The notes under the pieces are model-generated. The model saw only the letters and a list, made by a program, of their open reading frames with translations, was not told the DNA's origin and did no database searches. A stretch of DNA of 5,073 bases from CAMNAO01 sp045605145 (lineage in GTDB: Bacteria > Bacillota > Clostridia > Oscillospirales > Oscillospiraceae). The stretch is from NCBI GenBank assembly GCA_045605145.1, contig JAZUPH010000019.1, positions 1 to 5,073 on the forward strand, written 5' to 3'. The position numbers and the translations under genes were made by a program. Shown piece by piece: positions 1 through 5,032 of the stretch (position 1 is its first letter; the number at the start of each line of letters is the position of its first letter).

Positions 1-13
1 AAGAAGGCACAGT

Positions 14-427
14 ATGAAGAACATATGGAACAAATACAAATGGCTGTTTTTGATAATGATCAACGCTCTTCCCTATGTTTTGGAGGTCCTCTCATGGAGG
101 GCAGGCGCTAGTTTTGACGTCCTGTTTTTGCTGTTCTTCCCGGCTTTGGTGTACCTGAACTACAAAAGTTGCAGCAAAGTCATCCCTTATGTTTTGCTTC
201 AGCTTTTTATGCTTGTGTGCATTGTTATTTCTGTGTCCCATTCCACATACCTATACTATCACTACATAAGCGACGATTTTATGACAGCCGCAATAGGTGG
301 GCTTACTGTATATTTTGAATCGTTCGTAAACATCGTCACAACCATTATCACCGCAATATTGAAGGCCATACACAACAAGAAGCTCTCAAACAATTATCCG
401 CAACTTTCGCCAAAGGAGGAACGATGA
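14..427 (+). CDS. Small integral membrane protein of unknown function (137 aa)
   Basis: I do not recognise this protein. It is strongly hydrophobic, with four likely membrane segments at about residues 10-28, 33-49, 55-76 and 91-119. It has a positively charged N-terminus and a polar, charged C-terminal tail (about 120-137), so the tail is probably cytoplasmic. There is no cleavable signal peptide, catalytic motif or cysteine cluster. The start is supported by AAGAAGG at 1-7, six bases before the ATG. The stop overlaps the start of the next gene, and that gene's AAAGGAGG ribosome site lies inside this reading frame, so the two are probably translationally coupled and may act together at the membrane. 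Codon use is visibly more AT-rich than in the downstream gene, which could mean a different origin. Being a real gene is likely; its function is unknown. Confidence 0.7.
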   Translation: MKNIWNKYKWLFLIMINALPYVLEVLSWRAGASFDVLFLLFFPALVYLNYKSCSKVIPYVLLQLFMLVCIVISVSHSTYLYYHYISDDFMTAAIGGLTVYFESFVNIVTTIITAILKAIHNKKLSNNYPQLSPKEER

Positions 428-1725
428 TGACCAAAACCGGCCTCAGCAACAATAAAAAACTCCTCGCGCTCACAGCCCTGTACAGCGCGGCGCTTATTGT
501 CGCCGGTCTGCTTTGCGGCACTGTGGGCGATAGCGTCCGCGGCCTTGGCGCCATCATCACCGCACCGGCGCAGCTGACGGTGGATTATTTCAAGCTGGGC
601 ACGGTAGGCGGCGCATTTTTAAACGCGGGGCTTGTGGGGCTGGCCTGCACGCTGGTGCTGGGTCTGGCCAAGGCACAGATAAACAGTCTTTCTCTGCTGG
701 CATATTTTCTCACCGTGGGCTTCAGCTTTTTCGGCATGAATATAATGAACATCTGGCCCTGCATCCTGGGCACATGGCTGTACGCCAAGGTCACAAAACA
801 GCCCTTTGCCGGACTGGCCAACATGGCGCTGTTTTCTACCGCCCTCGCCCCATTTGTCAGTGAGGCGATGTGCCGCTATCCCCTGTTTGATGCGCTGCCG
901 TTGCGGATCGGGCTGGGCATTCTGATCGGCGTGTTCTGCGGCTTTATGATGCCCATCGTCTGCGGCCACACCCCGGCAATGCACAAAGGCTATTCGATGT
1001 ACAACGCCGCCTGCGGCGCGGGCTTTATCGGCATTTTCCTGTACGCGCTTATGTTCCGCGCGGCGGGTATCGATCCCCCCACAAACACAGACATCGGGGC
1101 ATCTTATCCCATAATCGTAAATGTTTTCTGCCTGAGCGCCTGCCTTGCCATGACAGCGGCGGGCTGGATCATGAGCGGCCGCTCCTTTAAGCCCTATCTG
1201 AAGCTGCTGAAAAGCACCGGCTATAAATGCGACTACATAAGCTCTGAGGGGATAGGCCCTGCGCTGGTAAACATCGGCGTTTTCGGCCTGTTCACCGCCG
1301 GGTATTACTGGCTGACGGGCGCGGCCTTCACCGGCCCGACCCTGGGCGCGATGATCTGCCTGCTGGGCGGCGCCGCAGCAGGGGCGCATGTGCTGACCAT
1401 GGCTCCAATAATGCTGGGCTACATCCTTGCCGCCGCAATTTTCAGCTTCACAATAGATGCCCAGGCCATTGCAGTGGGTCTGTGCTTCGCCGCGGCCATG
1501 GCACCGATACCGGGCCGTTTTGGCAGTGTTTCCGGCGTCGCCGCCGGATTTATCCACGCCGGTATCGTGACCACGGTGGTCACCTTCCACGGCGGGTTCG
1601 TGCTGTACAACGGCGGCTTCACCTCAGGCATAGCGGCGCTTATCCTTCTGCCGGTGCTGGAGCATTTCTTCACCCCCTGCGACACGCTGAGGCTTCTGCC
1701 CCTAAAAGCAAGGCGTTCTATATAG
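424..1725 (+). CDS. Polytopic membrane protein, DUF1576-like, with internal duplication
   Basis: A 433-aa protein made almost entirely of hydrophobic helices (roughly 10-12 spans) with short loops. From memory it resembles the DUF1576 family of uncharacterised Bacillota membrane proteins; no substrate or reaction is known to me. The chain contains two related halves. Residues 61-73 and 277-289 share the pattern [VI]-G-x-A-x-x-N-x-G-x-x-G-L. Residues 187-194 (HKGYSMYN) match 389-396 (HGGFVLYN), each followed by a conserved Gly six residues on. Duplicated helical bundles of this sort are typical of transporters and channels, so a transport role is a reasonable inference but no more. The start is ambiguous: ATG at 424 overlaps the previous stop as ATGA but sits only 4 bases after AGGAGG (414-419), while ATG at 427 has a better 7-base spacing. 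It is probably the second gene of an operon. Confidence 0.85.
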   Translation: MMTKTGLSNNKKLLALTALYSAALIVAGLLCGTVGDSVRGLGAIITAPAQLTVDYFKLGTVGGAFLNAGLVGLACTLVLGLAKAQINSLSLLAYFLTVGFSFFGMNIMNIWPCILGTWLYAKVTKQPFAGLANMALFSTALAPFVSEAMCRYPLFDALPLRIGLGILIGVFCGFMMPIVCGHTPAMHKGYSMYNAACGAGFIGIFLYALMFRAAGIDPPTNTDIGASYPIIVNVFCLSACLAMTAAGWIMSGRSFKPYLKLLKSTGYKCDYISSEGIGPALVNIGVFGLFTAGYYWLTGAAFTGPTLGAMICLLGGAAAGAHVLTMAPIMLGYILAAAIFSFTIDAQAIAVGLCFAAAMAPIPGRFGSVSGVAAGFIHAGIVTTVVTFHGGFVLYNGGFTSGIAALILLPVLEHFFTPCDTLRLLPLKARRSI

Positions 1726-1765
1726 GCACGGATTGCCACGTCGGCTCCGCCTCCTCGCAATGACA
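1726..1765. repeat. Interspersed hairpin-type intergenic repeat
   Basis: The stretch reads GGATTGCCACGTCGG, then a CT-rich middle, then CCTCGCAATGACA. Its reverse complement begins TGTCATTGCGAGGAGG and ends CGTGGCAATCC. This is the form I recall of short imperfect-palindromic repeats scattered between genes in many bacteria, including gut clostridia. The outer arms ATTGC (1732-1736) and GCAAT (1757-1761) pair exactly. It starts directly after the stop codon of the membrane protein gene. With only one copy in the window, repetitiveness is recalled knowledge, not something seen here. The hairpin is followed by moderately T-rich DNA, so it may also help end the upstream transcript. Confidence 0.6.
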
Positions 1766-1797
1766 ACTCTTTATTTGATACTTTTTCAACATAACTG

Positions 1798-1821
1798 CGG
1801 CGCGGTATTGCCACCGCGCCG
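1798..1821. promoter_or_regulatory. Perfect 9-bp palindrome overlapping a promoter -35 box
   Basis: CGGCGCGGT (1798-1806) and ACCGCGCCG (1813-1821) are exact reverse complements separated by ATTGCC. The loop and the first base of the right arm form the TTGCCA -35 box of the promoter described next. As DNA this is a candidate operator for a dimeric regulator that would block or reposition RNA polymerase. As RNA from the upstream genes it would be a stable GC hairpin. It is followed by A/T-rich sequence without a run of T, so it is at best a weak terminator. Which role applies cannot be told from sequence. Confidence 0.5.
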
Positions 1822-1836
1822 ATAGTATTATATAAT
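1808..1836 (+). promoter_or_regulatory. Near-consensus sigma-A promoter upstream of the GNAT gene
   Basis: The -35 box is TTGCCA (1808-1813, one mismatch to TTGACA), the spacer is 17 bp, and the -10 box is a perfect TATAAT (1831-1836). Transcription would begin near 1842-1845 and leave a leader of about 150 nt before the GNAT start codon. The -35 box is embedded in the palindrome at 1798-1821, which suggests regulated rather than constitutive use. Confidence 0.65.
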
Positions 1837-1841
1837 GTCCT

Positions 1842-1995
1842 CAGGCCCGGCACCGCCGGAGCAAATAATATATGGAGAGTGCTGTTTGAAACTTAACAAC
1901 ACCTTAGAGCTTGCCGCCTGACCCGGGAGGTCGGGGCAAAAGGCTCGAAAAGACCTCCCTCATTGCAGTCAACAATTTTCAGGAGGGTAAAAATA
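1842..1995 (+). promoter_or_regulatory. Structured 5' leader with competing hairpins and possible leader peptide
   Basis: The leader can form a short hairpin CCGGC/GCCGG (1847-1859) close to the expected transcript start, then two mutually exclusive hairpins. Hairpin A is TTGCC (1911-1915) with GGCAA (1935-1939), plus an inner GACC/GGTC (1920-1923 with 1929-1932). Hairpin B is GGGAGGTC (1925-1932) with GACCTCCC (1952-1959). When B is open, CCCTCATTG (1957-1965) can pair with CAAT (1973-1976) and GAGGG (1983-1987), masking the ribosome site of the GNAT gene. A possible 11-codon peptide (TTG at 1886, stop 1919-1921, preceded by GGAGAG at 1875-1880) would place a ribosome on the 5' side of hairpin A. 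This matches a translation-attenuation layout but is inferred only from base pairing done by eye. I recognise no known riboswitch class. Confidence 0.35.
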
Positions 1996-2622
1996 ATGAA
2001 TAAAAATGACTACATCATCCGTTTGGAAACACCAAGTGACTATGACCATGTGGAAAACATGACACGCGAGGCGTTTTGGAACGTCTACCGTCCCGGCTGC
2101 AACGAGCACTGGCTGATCCGCTGCCTGCGCAGCGACCCGGACTTTGTGCCGGAGCTGGATCTGGTGCTGGAAACTGCAGACGGCGTTATCGGCCACGTCT
2201 GCTTTATGCGGGCGGCCATCACCGCCGACGACGGGCGGCAGATACCCATAATGACCTTCGGCCCCATAAGCATAGCCCCCGCCCACAAAAGGCAGGGTTG
2301 GGGAACGATACTGCTGCGCGAGGGTATGGCCCGCGCGAAGGCCATGGGCGCCGGTGCGCTGTGTATCGAGGGAAATATCGCCTTCTACGGCAAAAGCGGC
2401 TTTGTCATTGCAGGCAGCCGCGGCATCCGCTACCACGGTGAGCCGGACAAGCTGATGGTGCCCTATTTCCTGCTGTGCGAGCTGGAGGAGGGATTCCTCG
2501 ACGGGGTCGAGGGCGTTTACCACACGCCGCAGGGATATTTCATTGACGAGGCGGAGGCGGAGGAATTCGACAAAAACTTCCCGCCGAAGGTGAAGCTGAA
2601 GCTGCCGGGTCAGCTGGTGTAA
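1996..2622 (+). CDS. GNAT family N-acetyltransferase (208 aa)
   Basis: Predicted cytoplasmic enzyme transferring an acetyl group from acetyl-CoA to an unknown amine. The GNAT fold is visible. The N-terminal strand and helices carry IRLETPSDYDHVENMTREAF (9-28). The acetyl-CoA pyrophosphate-binding motif A is in the region FGPISIAPAHKRQGWGTILL (88-107), with the R-Q-G-W-G turn. FYGKSGF (130-136) is the usual motif B. The tail of about 60 residues (VPYFLLCEL onward, then PQGYFIDEAEAEEFDKNFPPK) resembles YhbS-like acetyltransferases (COG3153 type), judged from memory. The start is ATG 1996, 8 bases after AGGAGGG (1981-1987); an upstream in-frame TTG at 1963 lacks a ribosome site. It has its own promoter and terminator, so it is probably a single-gene transcript. 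The substrate cannot be assigned; antibiotic, metabolite and protein acetylation all remain possible. Confidence 0.9.
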   Translation: MNKNDYIIRLETPSDYDHVENMTREAFWNVYRPGCNEHWLIRCLRSDPDFVPELDLVLETADGVIGHVCFMRAAITADDGRQIPIMTFGPISIAPAHKRQGWGTILLREGMARAKAMGAGALCIEGNIAFYGKSGFVIAGSRGIRYHGEPDKLMVPYFLLCELEEGFLDGVEGVYHTPQGYFIDEAEAEEFDKNFPPKVKLKLPGQLV

Positions 2623-2643
2623 AAACAAACAGATAACAGGCAG

Positions 2644-2670
2644 GGCCACCCCTTATACGGGTGGCCTTTT
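2644..2670 (+). terminator. Intrinsic terminator of the GNAT gene
   Basis: GGCCACCC (2644-2651) and GGGTGGCC (2659-2666) form a perfect 8-bp GC-rich stem with a 7-nt loop, followed at once by TTTT. It lies 22 bases after the GNAT stop codon. Confidence 0.9.
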
Positions 2671-2689
2671 CTGCAAGTGTATACGGGCG

Positions 2690-2725
2690 TAAAACAACAC
2701 CGGCAGCCGCAAAAACGGCTGCCGG
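2690..2725 (-). terminator. Intrinsic terminator of the reductase operon (- strand)
   Basis: CCGGCAGCCG (2700-2709) and CGGCTGCCGG (2716-2725) form a perfect 10-bp stem with a 6-nt loop. On the - strand the stem is followed by TGTTGTTTTA, which fits an intrinsic terminator just past the EFR1-type gene stop. With the GNAT terminator it insulates two convergent transcripts. On the + strand it is followed by AATTTCT, so it may act weakly as a backup in that direction too. Confidence 0.8.
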
Positions 2726-2731
2726 AATTTC

Positions 2732-3490
2732 TCATCGGGAATTCTTCTTTTCGTCCGGGTGGAGGTACTGCCCGTGATTCTTCGTCTTGTCATCGTACTG
2801 GATGGCAAACTGGGGACAGCGGTGCAGACAGCCCAGACACATGGCGCAGTTTGCCTTTGTCCATGTGGGCCTGCCGTCTTTCATGGCGATGGCATTCACC
2901 GGGCAGTTTTTTGCGCACAGGCCGCAGCCGATGCAGCTACTCTCCACATGGAGATGGCTGGTCTGGCTCAGCGACTTGTAAAAGCCGGGGTATACGGTTT
3001 CCATGAATTTGCCCAGCTTATCGTTCACATGGTCGCCCAGATTGCCCGCTTTAATCTTTTGGATAATACCGTCAATCTCCTCATCTGCTTTGCGGTTTAT
3101 CTCAGCGACCTCATCGGCGTTGGTCAGGTCAAAGACCGGGGTCCAGTTGTCCGGCATTTTCACGCTGTACATGGCGTCAAAACTACGCCTGGTATTCTTC
3201 TTAAAATACTTGGTGGCGACGGCGGCGCTGGCTCCGGTGTTATTGCCGTAGGTGACCACCAGCATCAACTGCGCATCCTTCCCGATGCTGAATTTATTCT
3301 CCTGGAGAAATTCCCGGATTACAGATGGGACACCGCCGCAGTAGTTGGGGTACACAAGGATCATACGCTCATCAACCGCGACATCTTTCCCCAGAACATC
3401 CAGAACCGGGGTAACTGATTCGTTCAGTGCGGCAGCCAGTCTGTTTGCCACATGACGGCTGTTGCCCGTGGCAGAGAAGTAATAAACCAT
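2732..3490 (-). CDS. EFR1-type protein: flavodoxin domain plus two 4Fe-4S clusters (252 aa)
   Basis: Predicted cytoplasmic electron-transfer protein combining an FMN-binding flavodoxin domain with a bacterial-type double-cluster ferredoxin domain; this architecture matches the EFR1 family ferrodoxins of clostridia. The phosphate-binding loop FSATGNSRHVA (residues 5-15) is the S-x-T-G-N-[ST] signature for FMN. YPNYCGGVPSVIREF (47-61) and VVTYGNNTGAS (78-88) follow the flavodoxin order. The ferredoxin part has C186, C189, C192, C196 and C215, C218, C221, C225, each a CxxCxxCxxxCP motif. Length is normal for the family. The start ATG at 3490 has GAAAGGAG six bases upstream (3497-3504) and lies 15 bases after the preceding stop. 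It is the last gene of the operon and would plausibly relay electrons with or for the upstream flavin reductase; the partner and substrate are unknown. Confidence 0.9.
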   Translation of the reverse strand: MVYYFSATGNSRHVANRLAAALNESVTPVLDVLGKDVAVDERMILVYPNYCGGVPSVIREFLQENKFSIGKDAQLMLVVTYGNNTGASAAVATKYFKKNTRRSFDAMYSVKMPDNWTPVFDLTNADEVAEINRKADEEIDGIIQKIKAGNLGDHVNDKLGKFMETVYPGFYKSLSQTSHLHVESSCIGCGLCAKNCPVNAIAMKDGRPTWTKANCAMCLGCLHRCPQFAIQYDDKTKNHGQYLHPDEKKNSR

Positions 3491-3505
3491 ATCATTCTCC
3501 TTTCG

Positions 3506-3907
3506 TTATGGCTGGGAATCCAGGTCGATGGCGCGGATCTTACCCGCACGATAGGCCTTTTCCAGCAGGCGGTAGCCCGCCATGTAATTGCCGGAGGGCT
3601 GGTGGATGTACAGAAGGTCAATGTAGTCCACACCCAAAATCTCCAGGGTCTTTTCCACGGCGTTTTCCTTTTCGTATTCGGAGGCCCAGATCTTGGTGGA
3701 CAGGAAAATATCCTCTCTTGCCACACCGGACTTGCGCATGGCTCTGCCAACCGCACGCTCGTTCATGTAGGCATTGGCGGTATCTATCATTTTATAGCCC
3801 ATGTTCATGGCGGTCAGGACAGCCTGCTCCGCCTGCTCAGGGCGCATCATAAAAGTGCCGATGCCCACAGCGGGCATCTGGACTGCGTTGGACAAAGTAA
3901 AGTTCAT
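3506..3907 (-). pseudogene. Aldo/keto reductase, truncated to the N-terminal half (133 aa)
   Basis: The protein opens like a complete aldo/keto reductase: LSNAVQMPAVGIGTFMM (5-21), then MIDTANAYMNERAVGRA (40-56), STKIW (70-74), LGVDYIDLLYIHQP (91-104) and a final GKIRAI (122-127). All four residues of the family's catalytic tetrad are in place (D42, Y47, K72, H102). Family members are usually about 270-290 aa; this one stops after residue 133, where the expected IG-x-SNF is replaced by IDLDSQP and a TAA. The second half of the TIM barrel, including most of the NADPH-binding surface, is missing and is not encoded in any frame before the EFR1-type gene begins 15 bases later. A deletion remnant is most likely. 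The start is ATG 3907, with CGGAGG (3915-3920) 7 bases upstream. The intact ribosome site and operon position mean the fragment is probably still translated. A genuine half-barrel protein or an assembly error are alternatives. Confidence 0.8.
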
Positions 3908-3937
3908 AACGCAACCTCCGTTATTTATTCTTGTTTA

Positions 3938-3953
3938 CGGCGGCTCCCCGCCG
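3938..3953. other. Intercistronic hairpin between reductase genes
   Basis: CGGCGG (3938-3943) and CCGCCG (3948-3953) pair perfectly around a 4-nt loop in the 67-base gap between the flavin reductase and the aldo/keto reductase. On the - strand it is followed by an A-rich stretch rather than a T run, so it is not a typical terminator. An mRNA-stability or processing role that favours the first gene of the operon is a guess. Confidence 0.45.
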
Positions 3954-3974
3954 AGAATCATTGGTCATCATAAT

Positions 3975-4508
3975 TTACACGCACTTCCCCATGTCGTAAG
4001 CCTGCTGCATATAGACGGTGTCCTTCACATCGCCCGCGCCATACACGCCCTTGCCAAAGATAACGCCCTTCTCCACCGAGCCGTTGAGGCAAACCGCAAA
4101 ACCGCGGAAGCATTCCAGAGTGCAGTCCATCACGGTATCGGTATCGTCTGCGGCGGTCATGATGTAGTAAAATTCCTTGTTGTCCAGCTTTGTCCACTGG
4201 GCCAGGGTGCGGTCGATAAGCGCCTTCATCTGGGCGTCGATGGAATAGAAGTAGACAGGGCTGGCCATGACGATCACATCCGCCCAGTGCATCTTTTCCA
4301 GAACCTGTGCCATGTCATCATTGATAACGCACTTTCCGCTCTGTCGGCAGCCGTAACAGGCATTGCAGTAGCCGATCTTCTTATCCCGGACAAAAACTTT
4401 CTCCACCTGATTCCCTGCCTCGGCGGCACCCCTGCCGAATTCGTCGCACAGCAGGTCGGAATTGCCCTTTCGTCTGGGACTTCCGGACAGAATGAGAACA
4501 TTTTTCAT
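3975..4508 (-). CDS. Iron-sulfur flavoprotein-like NAD(P)H:flavin oxidoreductase (177 aa)
   Basis: Flavodoxin-fold reductase of the NADPH-dependent FMN reductase/flavodoxin-like superfamily. MKNVLILSGSPRRKGNSD at the N-terminus is the FMN phosphate loop (G-S-P-R-x-x-G-N-S/T). IVMASPVYFYSIDAQMKALIDR is the typical second FMN-contact strand and helix. Between them lies CNACYGCRQSGKC, a C-X2-C-X2-C-X5-C cluster, the compact spacing known to bind a 4Fe-4S cluster in the iron-sulfur flavoproteins (Isf) of archaea and anaerobes. Reported activities in the family include reduction of quinones, oxygen species or other electrophiles; the substrate here is unknown. An in-frame TTG at 4514 is only 3 bases from AGAAGGAG (4518-4525), so ATG 4508, spaced 9 bases, is chosen. 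It is first in the operon and directly under the MerR-type promoter, so it is probably the main response enzyme. Confidence 0.9.
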   Translation of the reverse strand: MKNVLILSGSPRRKGNSDLLCDEFGRGAAEAGNQVEKVFVRDKKIGYCNACYGCRQSGKCVINDDMAQVLEKMHWADVIVMASPVYFYSIDAQMKALIDRTLAQWTKLDNKEFYYIMTAADDTDTVMDCTLECFRGFAVCLNGSVEKGVIFGKGVYGAGDVKDTVYMQQAYDMGKCV

Positions 4509-4524
4509 AACCAAGCGCTCCTTC

Positions 4525-4553
4525 TTGCCTTACGGATAAGGCCGTGTTATACT
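4525..4553 (+). promoter_or_regulatory. Sigma-A promoter of the MerR regulator gene
   Basis: The -35 box is TTGCCT (4525-4530), the spacer is 17 bp and the -10 box is TATACT (4548-4553). The predicted start near 4560 faces the reductase promoter, so the two initiation regions overlap head-on within about 60 bp. The conventional spacing contrasts with the 19-bp spacer of the reductase promoter. Confidence 0.65.
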
Positions 4554-4556
4554 GCC

Positions 4557-4587
4557 ATTATAAGTGGCGGTAGCAGCTACCGGTCAA
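4557..4587 (-). promoter_or_regulatory. MerR-type promoter of the reductase operon (19-bp spacer)
   Basis: Read on the - strand, the -35 box is TTGACC (4587-4582) and the -10 box is a perfect TATAAT (4562-4557), with exactly 19 bp between them. Over-long 19-20 bp spacers are the hallmark of promoters activated by MerR-family regulators, which twist the DNA to realign the boxes. Transcription would start near 4550, giving a leader of about 40 nt before the flavin reductase start. Confidence 0.85.
4568..4582. promoter_or_regulatory. Operator dyad for the MerR-family regulator
   Basis: CGGTAGC (4568-4574) and GCTACCG (4576-4582) are exact inverted copies around a single central A. The dyad lies inside the 19-bp spacer of the reductase promoter and touches its -35 box, the standard MerR-family binding position. 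It is also just downstream of the expected start of the regulator's own transcript (about 4560), so binding should reduce the regulator's expression. Confidence 0.85.
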
Positions 4588-4618
4588 GAGGAAATATTGG
4601 CAAACGGGAGATTTTTTT

Positions 4619-5017
4619 ATGTACTCGATGAAAGAAGCCTGTGAAAAAACCGGCCTTGCATACGAAACCCTGAAATCCTACTGCAATCAGGGCCTGGTAC
4701 CCAATGTGAAGCGGGACGACCGAAACCGCCGCACCTTTGATGACCGGGACATTGCGTGGATCAACAGCCTGAGCTGTCTGAAAAACTGCAACATGAGCAT
4801 CGCTGAAATGAAGGAGTACCTCGACCTTTGCCTGCAGGGTGAGCGAAGCATCCCACAGCGCAAGGTGATTTTGGAGGCAAAGCAACAGGCGCTGGAGGCT
4901 GAGCGCAAACGCATAGAGGACGCCATCGCCTACATCGACTGGAAGCAGGGCTTTTACGACGATGTACTGTCGGGAAAGACGAAGTATTTCAGCAATCTGA
5001 TCGCGGCAGAGGATTGA
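4619..5017 (+). CDS. MerR family transcriptional regulator, AdhR/NmlR-like (132 aa)
   Basis: Dimeric DNA-binding activator/repressor. The N-terminal winged helix-turn-helix is clear: MYSMKEACEKTGLAYETLKSY (1-21), then NQGLVPNVKRDDRNRRTFDD (23-42) and RDIAWINSLSCL (43-54). A charged helix at about 79-110 is the antiparallel coiled-coil dimer helix, and the C-terminal region is short, so there is no large ligand-binding domain. C53 in SLSCLKNCNMSI aligns, from memory, with Cys52 of Bacillus subtilis AdhR (FIKCMRNAGLSI), which senses aldehydes; C8, C22, C57 and C71 are further candidates. The start ATG has GGGAG (4606-4610) 8 bases upstream, across a run of seven T. It sits divergently from the reductase operon around the shared dyad, which makes that operon its likely target. 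Sensing of an aldehyde, quinone or other electrophile is an inference. Confidence 0.9.
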   Translation: MYSMKEACEKTGLAYETLKSYCNQGLVPNVKRDDRNRRTFDDRDIAWINSLSCLKNCNMSIAEMKEYLDLCLQGERSIPQRKVILEAKQQALEAERKRIEDAIAYIDWKQGFYDDVLSGKTKYFSNLIAAED

Positions 5018-5032
5018 TGCCGGAGGGAGTTC

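Noticed and set aside
619..1590. Long 323-codon open frame on the - strand
   Set aside because: It is antisense to the membrane protein gene. Its translation is rich in His, Gly, Gln and Arg without any domain pattern, as expected from the complement of GC-rich coding DNA, and it has no ribosome site.
1798..1821. T-box element suggested by CACCGCG
   Set aside because: The conserved AGGGTGGNACCGCG sequence is absent, there is no specifier-loop structure, and the downstream gene is not an amino-acid or tRNA-synthetase gene.
1925..1965. Hairpin GGGAGGTC/GACCTCCC as an intrinsic terminator
   Set aside because: The stem is followed by TCATTGCAG, not a T run, so a translational rather than transcriptional role fits better.
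1963..1995. Upstream TTG start giving an 11-residue longer acetyltransferase
   Set aside because: There is no ribosome site before 1963, while ATG 1996 follows AGGAGGG at 8 bases and gives a normal GNAT N-terminus.
1842..1995. Known riboswitch class (guanidine, preQ1, SAM, fluoride)
   Set aside because: None of the conserved core motifs I know for these classes can be found in the leader.
1969..2649. 226-codon open frame on the - strand opposite the acetyltransferase
   Set aside because: The GNAT motifs and a good ribosome site are on the + strand; this frame also runs through the terminator.
2759..3418. 219-codon open frame on the + strand opposite the EFR1-type gene
   Set aside because: The opposite strand encodes both ferredoxin cysteine motifs and the FMN loop, so this frame is a shadow.
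3801..4631. 276-codon open frame on the + strand opposite the flavin reductase
   Set aside because: It lies over the convincing Isf-like gene and the divergent promoter region, has no ribosome site and no recognisable family.
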